Part shown: positions 46,807-54,792 of the stretch, one piece after another
How the letters are laid out: each line of letters opens with the position of its first letter
How positions within the stretch are numbered: position 1 is the first letter of the stretch
NCBI RefSeq assembly: GCF_040801785.1
Contig: NZ_CP161805.1
Span: 2,418,001 to 2,482,000 of the forward strand
Source of the DNA: Sulfitobacter sp. LCG007
GTDB taxonomy: Bacteria; Pseudomonadota; Alphaproteobacteria; Rhodobacterales; Rhodobacteraceae
DNA length: 64,000 nt
Direction: 5' to 3'
Notes under the pieces: generated by a model
What the model saw: only the letters and a program-made list of their open reading frames with translations
Databases searched by the model: none
What the model was told of the DNA's origin: nothing
Translations under genes and position numbers: made by a program

Positions 46807-48122
46807 AAGGCCGGTCCCATCACGATGTCGGGCAGCCAGGTGGCGAGGCCCGGAAGGAGGCTGAGGATGACGATCGCGAGGATCATGCATCCGACGAAGG
46901 GCATTGAGCCGACAAGGATCTTCTTCAGCGAGATATCGGGCGCAATGCCGTTGATGACATAGAGGTTCAGGCCCACGGGCGGTGTGATCAGGCCAATCTC
47001 CATGTTGATCGTCACAATGACCGCGAACCAGTAGACGTCGAAACCCGCCGAGGTGATGATGGGCAGCAGGATCGGAGCCGACATCAGGATAACCGCGACC
47101 GGGGGCAAAAAGAAGCCCGCGACCAGCAGGAACAGGTTGATGATGCCCATCAGCACCCAGCGGTTCACGTCGAGTTCGGCAATCCAGCCCGCGACGGACT
47201 GGGTGACGAAGAGCGACGAGAGCATGAAGGAAAAAACGCCCGCCGCTCCGATGATGAAGAGGATCATCACCGACTCTCGGGTCGAGTCCCTCAGGACCGC
47301 CCAGAGCGCCGAAGGCTGGTACATCCGGTAGATGATGATCGCGACCACGATGCAGAGCAGCGCACCGACGGCAGCTGTTTCCGACGGGGTCGCGATGCCG
47401 CCGTAGAGCGCCCAGAGCACGCCCACGATGATGGCGAGGAAGGGCAGCACGCGCGGCAGGATCTCGAACTTTTCGGCCCAGCTGTAGCGGACCCCCGACA
47501 ACGCCACACCCGCCGCCCCGCGCCGCCAGGTGTCGAAGATCGCCCATGCAATGAAGAGCATCGTGATCAGCAGGCCCGGAATGACGCCGGCGAGGAAAAG
47601 CCGGCCGATCGAGGTCTCGGTGGCGATGCCGTAGACGATCATCGTGACAGACGGCGGGATCAGGATGCCAAGCGTGCCACCCGCGGCGATGGAGCCTGCG
47701 GCGACCTCGTCGGGGTAGCCGCGCTTGCGCATCTCCGGGATGCCCATCTTGCCGATAGCCGCACAGGTCGCGGGGGACGAGCCCGACATGGCCGCGAAAA
47801 GCGCACAGGCGCCGAGGTTCGACACCAGCAGCCCGCCCGGCACGCGCGTCAGCCAGCGTTCAAGCGCCTCGTAGAGGTCGGGGCCGGCGCGGGTCGAGGA
47901 AATCGCCGATCCCATGATGATGAACATCGGGATCGAGAGCAGCGCGAAGCTGTTGAGTTCGCCGTAGAATACTTCCGGGAGCGCCGGCAGGGCGCGCGCG
48001 CCGTCGAAGGCCAGCAGGAAGAGCGTGGCGACGATCAGCAGCCCGGTCCCGACGGAGACGCCGGAGAACAGCACCACCACCGTGGCGAGGGCGACGAGAA
48101 GTCCTACCGTGAGCGGATCCAT
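46803..48122 (-). CDS. dctM: TRAP transporter large permease (DctM/MatM type)
   Basis: A 439-residue inner-membrane protein with about 12 TM helices. Family blocks are IPMFIIMGSAISSTRAG, GSSPATCAAIGKMGIPEM, AAGGTLGILIPPSVTMIVYG and the C-terminal GLITPPVGLNLYVI. It forms the sodium-driven channel with DctQ and receives substrate from DctP. It lies 1 bp after dctQ and overlaps matA (ATGA). Malonate is the likely substrate, as in the MatPQM TRAP system of Sinorhizobium. Confidence 0.95.
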   Translation of the reverse strand: MDPLTVGLLVALATVVVLFSGVSVGTGLLIVATLFLLAFDGARALPALPEVFYGELNSFALLSIPMFIIMGSAISSTRAGPDLYEALERWLTRVPGGLLVSNLGACALFAAMSGSSPATCAAIGKMGIPEMRKRGYPDEVAAGSIAAGGTLGILIPPSVTMIVYGIATETSIGRLFLAGVIPGLLITMLFIAWAIFDTWRRGAAGVALSGVRYSWAEKFEILPRVLPFLAIIVGVLWALYGGIATPSETAAVGALLCIVVAIIIYRMYQPSALWAVLRDSTRESVMILFIIGAAGVFSFMLSSLFVTQSVAGWIAELDVNRWVLMGIINLFLLVAGFFLPPVAVILMSAPILLPIITSAGFDVYWFAVIVTINMEIGLITPPVGLNLYVINGIAPDISLKKILVGSMPFVGCMILAIVILSLLPGLATWLPDIVMGPAL

Positions 48123-48123
48123 C

Positions 48124-48633
48124 TCAGTGCCTCCGGTCTTCGAGGCTGAGCTCGGGCGCCGGCTCGAAGACGGCGCGCCAGAGATCGGCCAGCAGTTGCA
48201 GCAGGAAAAGCGCGAAGCCCACCGGCACGCAAAGATACGGGATCCAGAGCGGGACGGCCCAGACCGTCTCGGACTTCCAGTTCCGGCTCCAGGCGAGGTG
48301 GAACATCTCCCAGCCGTACCAGAGCATTGCGCCCATCATCGCCACGGTCGCGCAGAGCACGAAGAGCATGAGCGCCTTGCGGGGGCCCGGCGGAAGCATC
48401 AGCGGCAGCAGGTCGACGCCGACATGGCCGCGCAGCTTCTGGACATAGGGCAGTCCGATCAGCGTGGCCGTGATCATCAGGTAGATGACGGCCTCGGTCT
48501 GCCAGATGGTCGACTGGTTGAGCACGAAGCGGACAAAGATCATCTGGCAGGTGATCAGCACCGAAGCGAAGATCATCAGCGAGGCGATGATGCCGCAGAG
48601 GGTCGAGATCAGGCCGATGGCGCGCAGGATCAT
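48124..48633 (-). CDS. dctQ: TRAP transporter small permease (DctQ/MatQ type)
   Basis: A 169-residue inner-membrane protein with four TM helices (about 15-38, 47-67, 92-115, 133-155). The EAVIYLMITATLIGLPYVQKLRGHVGVDLL segment is typical DctQ. It lies 99 bp after dctP behind a hairpin and 1 bp before dctM, whose partner it is. Confidence 0.9.
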   Translation of the reverse strand: MILRAIGLISTLCGIIASLMIFASVLITCQMIFVRFVLNQSTIWQTEAVIYLMITATLIGLPYVQKLRGHVGVDLLPLMLPPGPRKALMLFVLCATVAMMGAMLWYGWEMFHLAWSRNWKSETVWAVPLWIPYLCVPVGFALFLLQLLADLWRAVFEPAPELSLEDRRH

Positions 48634-48701
48634 GGATGGGTCCCGGTCTTCTGAGCCGCATCCGGGCGCTCTGCCCGTCGCGGCCTGGTCATCAGGCGGC
48701 C

Positions 48702-48720
48702 GCGGCGTATCACACGCCGC
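48702..48720 (-). other. mRNA hairpin after dctP
   Basis: GCGGCGT (48702-48708) pairs perfectly with ACGCCGC (48714-48720), loop of 5. It starts 12 bases beyond the dctP stop on the transcript. It likely stabilises or partly terminates the binding-protein message. Confidence 0.65.
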
Positions 48721-48732
48721 AGCCGGAGAGGG

Positions 48733-49719
48733 TCACTCAACCTCGAGCGCGAGATCCAGCAGTTTCTGTCCGTCCGGCGTTTCCTCGACGAAGGCCGGAT
48801 AGGACGTCGTCTTGGCCAGTTCGCGCCAGGCGTTGAAATCGGCCTCGCTCATCTCGGCAAGCTCCACGCCCGCGTCGCTGAAGGCCTTGGCCGCGACTTC
48901 ATCGCCCTGCTTGGCCTGCTCGAGATAGAACGCCTCGGCCTTCTTGGAGGCTTCGGTCAGCGCCGCCTGCTGTTGCTCCGTCAGGCCATCGAAGGTCGCC
49001 TTGTTGATCAGCAGCGGCTGGTACATGAACCACAGCGCATAGTCGCCCGCGGGCGTGTAGCACTTGAGCTGTTCGTAAAGGCGATAGCTCACGAAGCTTT
49101 CCGACGAGGTGTTGGCAGCATCCAGAACGCCAGTCTGAAGCGCCGGGTAGATCTCGGAGGACGCCATCGAGGCGATGGAAGCCCCTGCCCCGGCGAGCAT
49201 CTGCTCGAAGGACTTGCCCGCCGCGCGGATCGAGACGCCCTTCACGTCGTCGGGCCCGGTGATGCAGCCCTTGTTCGACCCGAAGCCTCCGGCAAGATAG
49301 CCGTGCACCAGCACCTTCACGTCGTCCTGCGCCATGATGCCCTCGATCTCTTCCATGAAGGGCGAATGCGACAGGCGGTCGCCGTGATCGTGGTTCTTCA
49401 CGAGGCCCGGCATCAGGGTGAGGTTGTAGGCGGGCTGCTGTCCCCCGGCGTAAGACAGGGGCAGGACCGTCATGTCGAGCTGGCCCCGGCTGAGCGGCGT
49501 GTACTGCTCGCGCGCCTTGAACAGGGTCTGGTTCGGGAAGATCTGGATGTTCAGATCGACATCGGCCGCCGCGACCTCGTCCGCGACCATCTGCGCGACC
49601 TGGTGGCGGACGTCGCCCTCGGCCCATTGGTGTGACAGGCGCAGATCGGTGGCCCATGCCGCGCCCGAGAGCGCCATGAGGGCACTGGCCGCCACTGCGC
49701 TGATCATTCTCGTTCTCAT
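48733..49719 (-). CDS. dctP: TRAP transporter substrate-binding protein (DctP/MatP type)
   Basis: A 328-residue periplasmic TRAP-binding protein. A signal peptide (MRTRMISAVAASALMALSGAAWA) precedes TDLRLSHQWAEGDVRHQVAQ. Substrate-site features include the Arg in KGVSIRAAGKSFEQML (TRAP proteins bind carboxylates through this Arg) and GVLDAANTSSESFVSYRLYE. ATG 49719 has GAGG about 7 bases upstream. As first gene of dctPQM-matAB, behind a MatR-type operator, it should bind malonate. Confidence 0.92.
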   Translation of the reverse strand: MRTRMISAVAASALMALSGAAWATDLRLSHQWAEGDVRHQVAQMVADEVAAADVDLNIQIFPNQTLFKAREQYTPLSRGQLDMTVLPLSYAGGQQPAYNLTLMPGLVKNHDHGDRLSHSPFMEEIEGIMAQDDVKVLVHGYLAGGFGSNKGCITGPDDVKGVSIRAAGKSFEQMLAGAGASIASMASSEIYPALQTGVLDAANTSSESFVSYRLYEQLKCYTPAGDYALWFMYQPLLINKATFDGLTEQQQAALTEASKKAEAFYLEQAKQGDEVAAKAFSDAGVELAEMSEADFNAWRELAKTTSYPAFVEETPDGQKLLDLALEVE

Positions 49720-49812
49720 TGTTTTTCCTCCCTGTTGATCGTCGTCCGGACATGCCTCCCGCATGTCGGTCTCAGGCGCAGCATCCGCGCAATCACTTTC
49801 GGAGTCAACGAT

Positions 49813-49824
49813 CTTGTATACAAG
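49813..49824. promoter_or_regulatory. MatR-type operator 1 (CTTGTATACAAG)
   Basis: A perfect 12-bp palindrome in the matR-dctP divergent region. It matches the TTGTATAC core known for malonate regulators of the MatR type and for FCD-GntR regulators in general. A minus-strand -35-like TTGACT lies just beyond at 49808-49803, so binding here would control dctP. Confidence 0.8.
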
Positions 49825-49853
49825 AATAATCGGATTGCATCCACATGGGCGGT

Positions 49854-49865
49854 ATCGTACACAAG
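49854..49865. promoter_or_regulatory. MatR-type operator 2, imperfect (ATCGTACACAAG)
   Basis: Agrees with operator 1 at 9 of 12 positions. Centre-to-centre distance is 41 bp, about four helical turns. It ends 4 bp before the matR start codon and would give autoregulation and possibly cooperative binding. Confidence 0.6.
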
Positions 49866-49869
49866 ACCC

Positions 49870-50526
49870 ATGGATCCCAAGCGCGCCGACGTGATCTTCG
49901 CGGATCTGCAGGAGATGATCCTGCAGGGCGATTTCGTCGACGGGGACCGTCTCGACGAGATCCGGCTGGCCGAACGCTTTTCCGTCTCGCGAACCCCGAT
50001 CCGGGAAGCCTTCCAGAAACTCGCGCTGTCGGGCCTCATCGAACAGATCCCGCGCCGGGGCGTGTTCGTGCGCCTGCCCGGCCCCGTCGAGCTGATCGAG
50101 ATGTTCGAAGTCATGGCCGAACTCGAATGCGCCTGCGGGCGCTTCGCGGCAAGCCGGATCAGCGACGCGGCCCTCGAAGAGATGGAGCAGGCCAATGCGC
50201 TGTGCCGGAAAGCGGCGCAGGCCGGTGACGCAGGGGCCTATTACACGGCGAACGAGGCCTTTCACCACGTCATCTATCGTCAGTCCGGAAATGGCTTTCT
50301 CGAGGCCGAGGCGCAGCGTCTCTACCGTCGCCTCAAGCCCTATCGCCGCGTCCAGCTGCGCCTGCGCGGGCGCATGGCCCAGTCGCTCGCGGAACACGAG
50401 GCGATCCTCGATGCGCTCTCGGACGGGCGGATCGAGGATGCGGGACGCCATCTGCGCGGCCATGTGGTCATCCAGGGGGAAAAGTTTCACAATCTCATGG
50501 CGAGCCTGAAACCGGCCGCGGAATAG
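49870..50526 (+). CDS. matR: GntR-family (FCD) regulator of malonate genes, MatR-like
   Basis: A 218-residue regulator. The winged helix is at about 5-75 (DLQEMILQGDFVDGDRLDEIRLAERFSVSRTPIREAF in pieces; the SRTPIREA recognition helix is typical GntR). An FCD ligand domain follows, with metal-site residues in NEAFHHVIYRQSGN and LAEHEAILDAL. It is divergent from the malonate transporter/decarboxylase operon, with two operators between. No Shine-Dalgarno precedes ATG 49870, and a possible -10 lies only ~8 bp upstream, so the mRNA may be leaderless. Malonate or malonyl-CoA is the expected inducer. Confidence 0.88.
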   Translation: MDPKRADVIFADLQEMILQGDFVDGDRLDEIRLAERFSVSRTPIREAFQKLALSGLIEQIPRRGVFVRLPGPVELIEMFEVMAELECACGRFAASRISDAALEEMEQANALCRKAAQAGDAGAYYTANEAFHHVIYRQSGNGFLEAEAQRLYRRLKPYRRVQLRLRGRMAQSLAEHEAILDALSDGRIEDAGRHLRGHVVIQGEKFHNLMASLKPAAE

Positions 50527-50572
50527 AACCCCTCCCCGCATCCCGAACGCGGGCAGCTGAAAGGCACGGGCC

Positions 50573-52111
50573 ATGACGGACACCATACGGGACCTGATCC
50601 GGACACATGATGCGTCCTCCCCGGCAATCGGCGCGCCGGGGCGGGAGTGGCTGAGCTACGGAGCGTTGCGCGCGCTGACCGAAGAGGTCGCCGACACCCT
50701 TCACGGATGGGGCATCGGTCGCCGTGACCGGGTGGCCATCGTGCTCCCCAACGGTCCGGAGATGGCGGCGGCATTCACGGCCATCGCGCAATCGGCCACC
50801 ACGGCGCCGCTGAACCCGGCCTACAAGGAAGACGAGTTCGCCTTCTATCTGGAGGATCTGAAAGCAAGGGCCATCGTGGTCGAGGCGGGATATGACGGTC
50901 CTGCGCTGATCGCGGCCCGGCGGCTGGGGCTGGGCGTGCTGGAACTTCATCCCGACCCCGCCGGACCTGCGGGCGCCTTCAGACTGTCGGGCGCGGGCGG
51001 CAGCGCCCTGAGCGATGACGAGGCGATCGAGCCCGGCCCACGCGACATCGCGCTGATCCTTCATACGTCCGGCACCACGTCGCGCCCGAAGATCGTACCG
51101 CTGCTGCAATCGAACGTGGCCGCTTCGGCTCATAACGTCGCGCTGTCGCTGGCGCTCGGGCCTTCCGACCGCTGTCTGAACGTGATGCCGCTGTTTCACA
51201 TCCACGGCCTGATCGCCGCCGTGACCGCCTCGCTCGCCGCCGGCGGTCAGGTATTCTGCGCCCCCGGCTTCGACGCGCTGAAATTCTTCGGCTGGATGGC
51301 CGAGGCGCGTCCCAGCTGGTACACCGCCGTGCCGACCATGCATCAGGCGATCCTGTCGCGCGCCCCGCGCAACGCCGATACCATCGCTGCGGTGCCGCTG
51401 CGCTTCCTGCGCTCGTCTTCCGCGTCGCTGCCCGCGCAGGTGATGACCGCGCTGGCAGAAACCTTCGGCGCACCCGTGATCGAAGCCTACGGCATGACAG
51501 AGGCCGCGCATCAGATGGCCTCGAACCCTCTGGCGCCCGGCGCTCAGAAGCCGGGGTCGGTCGGCATCGAGGCGGGACCCATGGTGCGGATCGCCCACGA
51601 GGCCGAGAACCGCCTGATCCACGGCACCGGCGAAGTGGTGATCTCGGGGGCCAATGTCACGCCGGGCTACGAAGGCAATCCGGACGCAAACGCGAAGAAC
51701 TTCTTCGAGGCAGACGGGCTGCGCTGGTTCCGCACCGGCGATCAGGGCGCATTCGACGACGATGGCTACCTGCACCTGACGGGTCGGCTCAAGGAGATCA
51801 TCAACCGCGGTGGCGAGAAGATCAGCCCTCTGGAGGTGGACGGCGTTCTGATGGAGCATCCCGACATCGCGCAATGCGTCACCTTCGCCCTGCCCCATTC
51901 CAGACTCGGCGAAGAGGTCGCGGCGGCGGTGGTGCTGCGCGACGGAGCGGCAGCGACCGAGCGCGAGATCCGCGACTTCGCCGCCCAACGCCTCGCCGAT
52001 TTCAAGGTGCCGCGCCGGATCGTCATCCTCGACGAAATCCCGAAGGGCCCGACCGGCAAGATGATGCGGATCGGGCTCGCCGGGAAGCTGGGTCTGGGCG
52101 GGACGGACTGA
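50573..52111 (+). CDS. AMP-dependent acyl-CoA synthetase, Pcs60/AAE3 (oxalyl-CoA synthetase)-like
   Basis: A 512-residue CoA ligase. The AMP motif is LILHTSGTTSRPKIVPL (about 161-177), VIEAYGMTEAAHQMASNP is the A5-type motif, GRLKEIINRGGEKISPLEVDGVL the hinge, and the catalytic lysine lies in PKGPTGKMMRI. The RGGEKISPLEVD hinge and overall pattern resemble the Pcs60/AAE3 group, some of which act on oxalate. It lies 46 bp downstream of matR and 5 bp before a PanE-like gene. A short-chain dicarboxylate or acyl substrate is likely but not provable. Confidence 0.82.
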   Translation: MTDTIRDLIRTHDASSPAIGAPGREWLSYGALRALTEEVADTLHGWGIGRRDRVAIVLPNGPEMAAAFTAIAQSATTAPLNPAYKEDEFAFYLEDLKARAIVVEAGYDGPALIAARRLGLGVLELHPDPAGPAGAFRLSGAGGSALSDDEAIEPGPRDIALILHTSGTTSRPKIVPLLQSNVAASAHNVALSLALGPSDRCLNVMPLFHIHGLIAAVTASLAAGGQVFCAPGFDALKFFGWMAEARPSWYTAVPTMHQAILSRAPRNADTIAAVPLRFLRSSSASLPAQVMTALAETFGAPVIEAYGMTEAAHQMASNPLAPGAQKPGSVGIEAGPMVRIAHEAENRLIHGTGEVVISGANVTPGYEGNPDANAKNFFEADGLRWFRTGDQGAFDDDGYLHLTGRLKEIINRGGEKISPLEVDGVLMEHPDIAQCVTFALPHSRLGEEVAAAVVLRDGAAATEREIRDFAAQRLADFKVPRRIVILDEIPKGPTGKMMRIGLAGKLGLGGTD

Positions 52112-52116
52112 AGCTC

Positions 52117-53097
52117 ATGCGGATCTGCATCTTCGGCGCGGGCGCCATCGGCGGCTACATGGGGGCCAAGCTGGCACAGGCCGGGGCCGATGTCAGCCTC
52201 GTCGCGCGCGGACCGCACCTCGCCGCCATGCGCGATAAGGGCCTGACGCTGATCGAGGAGGGCGCGGATCCCGTCACGCTGTCGGTCCGCGCCAGCGAGG
52301 ATCCGGCCGAACTCGGCCCGCAGGACTATGTCATCGTCACGCTCAAGGCGCATTCCGTCCCGCCGCTGGTGCCGAGGATCCTGCCCCTGATCGGCCCCGA
52401 TACGACCGTGGTCAGCGGCGTGAACGGTGTGCCCTGGTGGTATTTTCACAAGATCGGTGGGCCGCTCGAAGGCACGCGCCTCGCTTCGGTCGACCCCGGC
52501 AACGCCCAATGGGACGGATTCGGCCCCGACCGGGTGCTGGGCTGCGTCGTCTACCCGGCGGCGGAAGTGGCCGAGCCCGGCACCGTGCGCCATATCGAGG
52601 GCAACCGCTTCTCGCTCGGCGAACCGGACGGGTCGAAGTCCGAGCGGGCCCTGGCGCTGAGCGCCGCCTTGTCGTCGGCGGGGCTCAAGGCCCCTGTGCG
52701 CCCGCGCTTGCGCGACGAGATCTGGGTGAAACTCTGGGGCAACCTGTCGTTCAATCCGATCTCCGCGCTGACCCATGCGACACTGGACGTCCTGTGCACC
52801 GACCCCGGCACGCGCGGGGTAGCAAGGGCGATGATGCTTGAGGCGCAGGAGATTGCCGAGAAGCTGGGCGTGAAATTCCCCATCGACGTGGACCGGCGCA
52901 TCGACGGCGGCGCGGCGGTGGGCGCGCACCGGACATCGATGCTGCAGGATCTGGAGGCGGGCCGCCCGATGGAAATCGACGCGCTGGTGGGATCGGTGAA
53001 GGAACTGGGCGGCATCACCGGCACCCCGACCCCGACCATCGACGCGGTTCTCGCCCTCATTCGTCTGCGGGGGCGGACGGCGGGAATTTATCCCTGA
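52117..53097 (+). CDS. 2-dehydropantoate 2-reductase family protein (PanE/ApbA-like)
   Basis: A 326-residue NADP-dependent ketopantoate-reductase-type enzyme. The Rossmann motif is ICIFGAGAIGGYMGAKL (3-19). KAHSVPPLVP and the catalytic lysine region VKLWGNLSFNPISALT (about 208-223) follow, with TSMLQDLEAGRPMEIDALVG near the C-terminus. ATG 52117 lies 5 bp after the acyl-CoA synthetase stop. The link to a CoA ligase and a DenD-like gene suggests a hydroxy-acid/keto-acid catabolic reductase rather than the pantothenate enzyme. Its stop overlaps the converging denD gene by 10 bp. Confidence 0.83.
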   Translation: MRICIFGAGAIGGYMGAKLAQAGADVSLVARGPHLAAMRDKGLTLIEEGADPVTLSVRASEDPAELGPQDYVIVTLKAHSVPPLVPRILPLIGPDTTVVSGVNGVPWWYFHKIGGPLEGTRLASVDPGNAQWDGFGPDRVLGCVVYPAAEVAEPGTVRHIEGNRFSLGEPDGSKSERALALSAALSSAGLKAPVRPRLRDEIWVKLWGNLSFNPISALTHATLDVLCTDPGTRGVARAMMLEAQEIAEKLGVKFPIDVDRRIDGGAAVGAHRTSMLQDLEAGRPMEIDALVGSVKELGGITGTPTPTIDAVLALIRLRGRTAGIYP

Positions 53098-54095
53098 GCG
53101 GCGCGATAAGCTTCGATTGTTGTCCCCAGCTCATCCTCGAGATGCACCTCGATGATCTCACGGAAACTCCTGTCCGCGATGAAGCCCAGCTCGCGCCCGC
53201 GCGTCGCCTCGAAGCGTTCCGGCCAGCCGCCGACGATGCGCGCGATGGTTTCGTCGGGCTCCTGCCGAATCAGCCCGACGGCGGCATCGCCCGCCACTTC
53301 GCGCAGCGCCTCGATCTGTTCGGCCACGGTGGCCGACAGCCCCGGCAGCGTGATCGAGCGGCGATGGCCCAGCGCACCGAAATCCATCCCGCCTGCCATG
53401 ACGAGATTGCGCACGACCGTGCGCGGGCTGGAATGCCAGTGCCGAACAGAGTCGGGCACGGGAAGGACGGCTTCCTTGCCCGCAAGCGGCTCGCGCAGGA
53501 TGTTTGAGAAAAAGCCCGAGGCCGCGAGGTTGGGCCGACCGGGACGGATGCAGATCGTCGGCAGGCGCAGCGCAAGACCGTCGAAGAAACCACGCCGGGT
53601 GTAGTCCTCGAGCAGCAGCTCGCTGATCGCCTTCTGCGTGCCGTAGCTGGTCAGCGGCGTGCGGAAATATTCGTCTGGGATCGAGTCCGGAAACGGCGTG
53701 CCGAAGATAGCGATCGAAGAGGTGAAGATCACTCGCGGACAATAGCCGTCCGCGTCATGCGCCTGCCGGATCATGTCGAACAGATGGCGCGTGCCGTCGA
53801 GGTTGATCCTGTAGCCCTTGTCGAAATCGGATTCAGCCTCGCCCGAGACGATGGCGGCGAGGTGATAGATCACGTCCGGGCGCAGCGAGACGAGACACTC
53901 GGCCACCTTCGGATCCGACAGGTCCGCCTCGCGCAGGGCGATCTCGATCCCCTCGCGGGCTTCGATCTGCGGTGTCACCACGTCGACCAGCGTCATCCGG
54001 TCGATCCTGTCGCCGCCGATCCTGCCCGCCTCCGCCAATGCCCGCGCCAGCTTGGCGCCGACCATGCCGGCGCCTCCGATGATCATGACATGCAT
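53088..54095 (-). CDS. denD: NAD-dependent epimerase/dehydratase, DenD-like (D-erythronate dehydrogenase type)
   Basis: A 335-residue extended SDR. The NAD motif is MIIGGAGMVGAKLARAL (4-20). Catalytic Ser/Thr lie in VIFTSSIAIFG and YGTQK supplies Tyr/Lys. The pattern (HLAAIVSGEAESDFDKGYRINLDGT, LRLPTICIRPGRPNLAASGFFSNILREPL) matches the DenD group that oxidises D-erythronate at C2. ATG 54095 has GGAGGAGG upstream at a good distance. No other erythronate gene is present. Related sugar-acid dehydrogenase activity is the alternative. Confidence 0.85.
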   Translation of the reverse strand: MHVMIIGGAGMVGAKLARALAEAGRIGGDRIDRMTLVDVVTPQIEAREGIEIALREADLSDPKVAECLVSLRPDVIYHLAAIVSGEAESDFDKGYRINLDGTRHLFDMIRQAHDADGYCPRVIFTSSIAIFGTPFPDSIPDEYFRTPLTSYGTQKAISELLLEDYTRRGFFDGLALRLPTICIRPGRPNLAASGFFSNILREPLAGKEAVLPVPDSVRHWHSSPRTVVRNLVMAGGMDFGALGHRRSITLPGLSATVAEQIEALREVAGDAAVGLIRQEPDETIARIVGGWPERFEATRGRELGFIADRSFREIIEVHLEDELGTTIEAYRAAQG

Positions 54096-54200
54096 GGCAC
54101 GCCTCCTCCCTCTGATCCCGGGCGCAGTAGCGACCGCGGAAATGCCGCTGTCAAGGCCGCCGGCGCTTGCGCCGGACGCGCGCGGTGATAGCCTGCCGGG

Positions 54201-54680
54201 ATGGAATTCCGCATCACCGCCCTGACCGAAGACCTGCTCGAGCAGACCACCCTCCTGTGGGAGAGCGGATGGCACGATGCCCATGACGAGATCACGCCCC
54301 CTGCCCTGATGAAGCGGCGAACCTCCGAGAGTTTCGCACGCCGTCTTCGGGACGGGATGGCGATGTGCAGGATCGCGCAAGGCGACGGCAGGGTGCTCGG
54401 CTTTCACATGATCAAGCAGGACGAGCTCTATCAGTTCTACGTGTCGGCACCGGGACGGGGTCGCGGTGTTGCGCAGGCGCTGATCGCCGATGCCGAACAA
54501 TGTCTGCGCGAAGCGGGTCACGCGACGGCATGGCTTGCCTGCGCCATCGGCAACCGTCGCGCGGCCAGCTTCTACGAGAAATGCGGATGGACCAATGTGG
54601 GCGTGGACGTCGTGAACCTCGACACGCAGGAGGGCATCTACCCCCTGCGCGTCTGGCGCTTCGAGAAGCCGCTGGCCTGA
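54201..54680 (+). CDS. GNAT-family N-acetyltransferase
   Basis: A 159-residue GNAT. The acetyl-CoA-binding segment is YVSAPGRGRGVAQALIADAEQCL (about 81-103, R/Q-x-x-G-x-G/A pattern GRGRGVA), followed by IGNRRAASFYEKCGW, the usual C-terminal landmark. It is a stand-alone plus-strand gene between denD and a glycosyltransferase-like gene. Substrate unknown. The stop region is a small tandem duplication (TGGCCTGAGA then TGGCCTGAGG). Confidence 0.88.
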   Translation: MEFRITALTEDLLEQTTLLWESGWHDAHDEITPPALMKRRTSESFARRLRDGMAMCRIAQGDGRVLGFHMIKQDELYQFYVSAPGRGRGVAQALIADAEQCLREAGHATAWLACAIGNRRAASFYEKCGWTNVGVDVVNLDTQEGIYPLRVWRFEKPLA

Positions 54681-54792
54681 GATGGCCTGAGGAGACTGGC
54701 GCGCGACGGTTTTCTGGTGCCCCGCCGGCGCCGAGACTGTTCCAGCGTCTGCCGCCAAGCTAGTCTGGAAGGGACGCGAGGACAGCTCGATC

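Noticed and set aside
54671-54690. TGGCCTGAGA/TGGCCTGAGG tandem at the GNAT stop as a regulatory element
   Set aside because: A single 10-bp duplication at a stop codon is more simply a slippage event.
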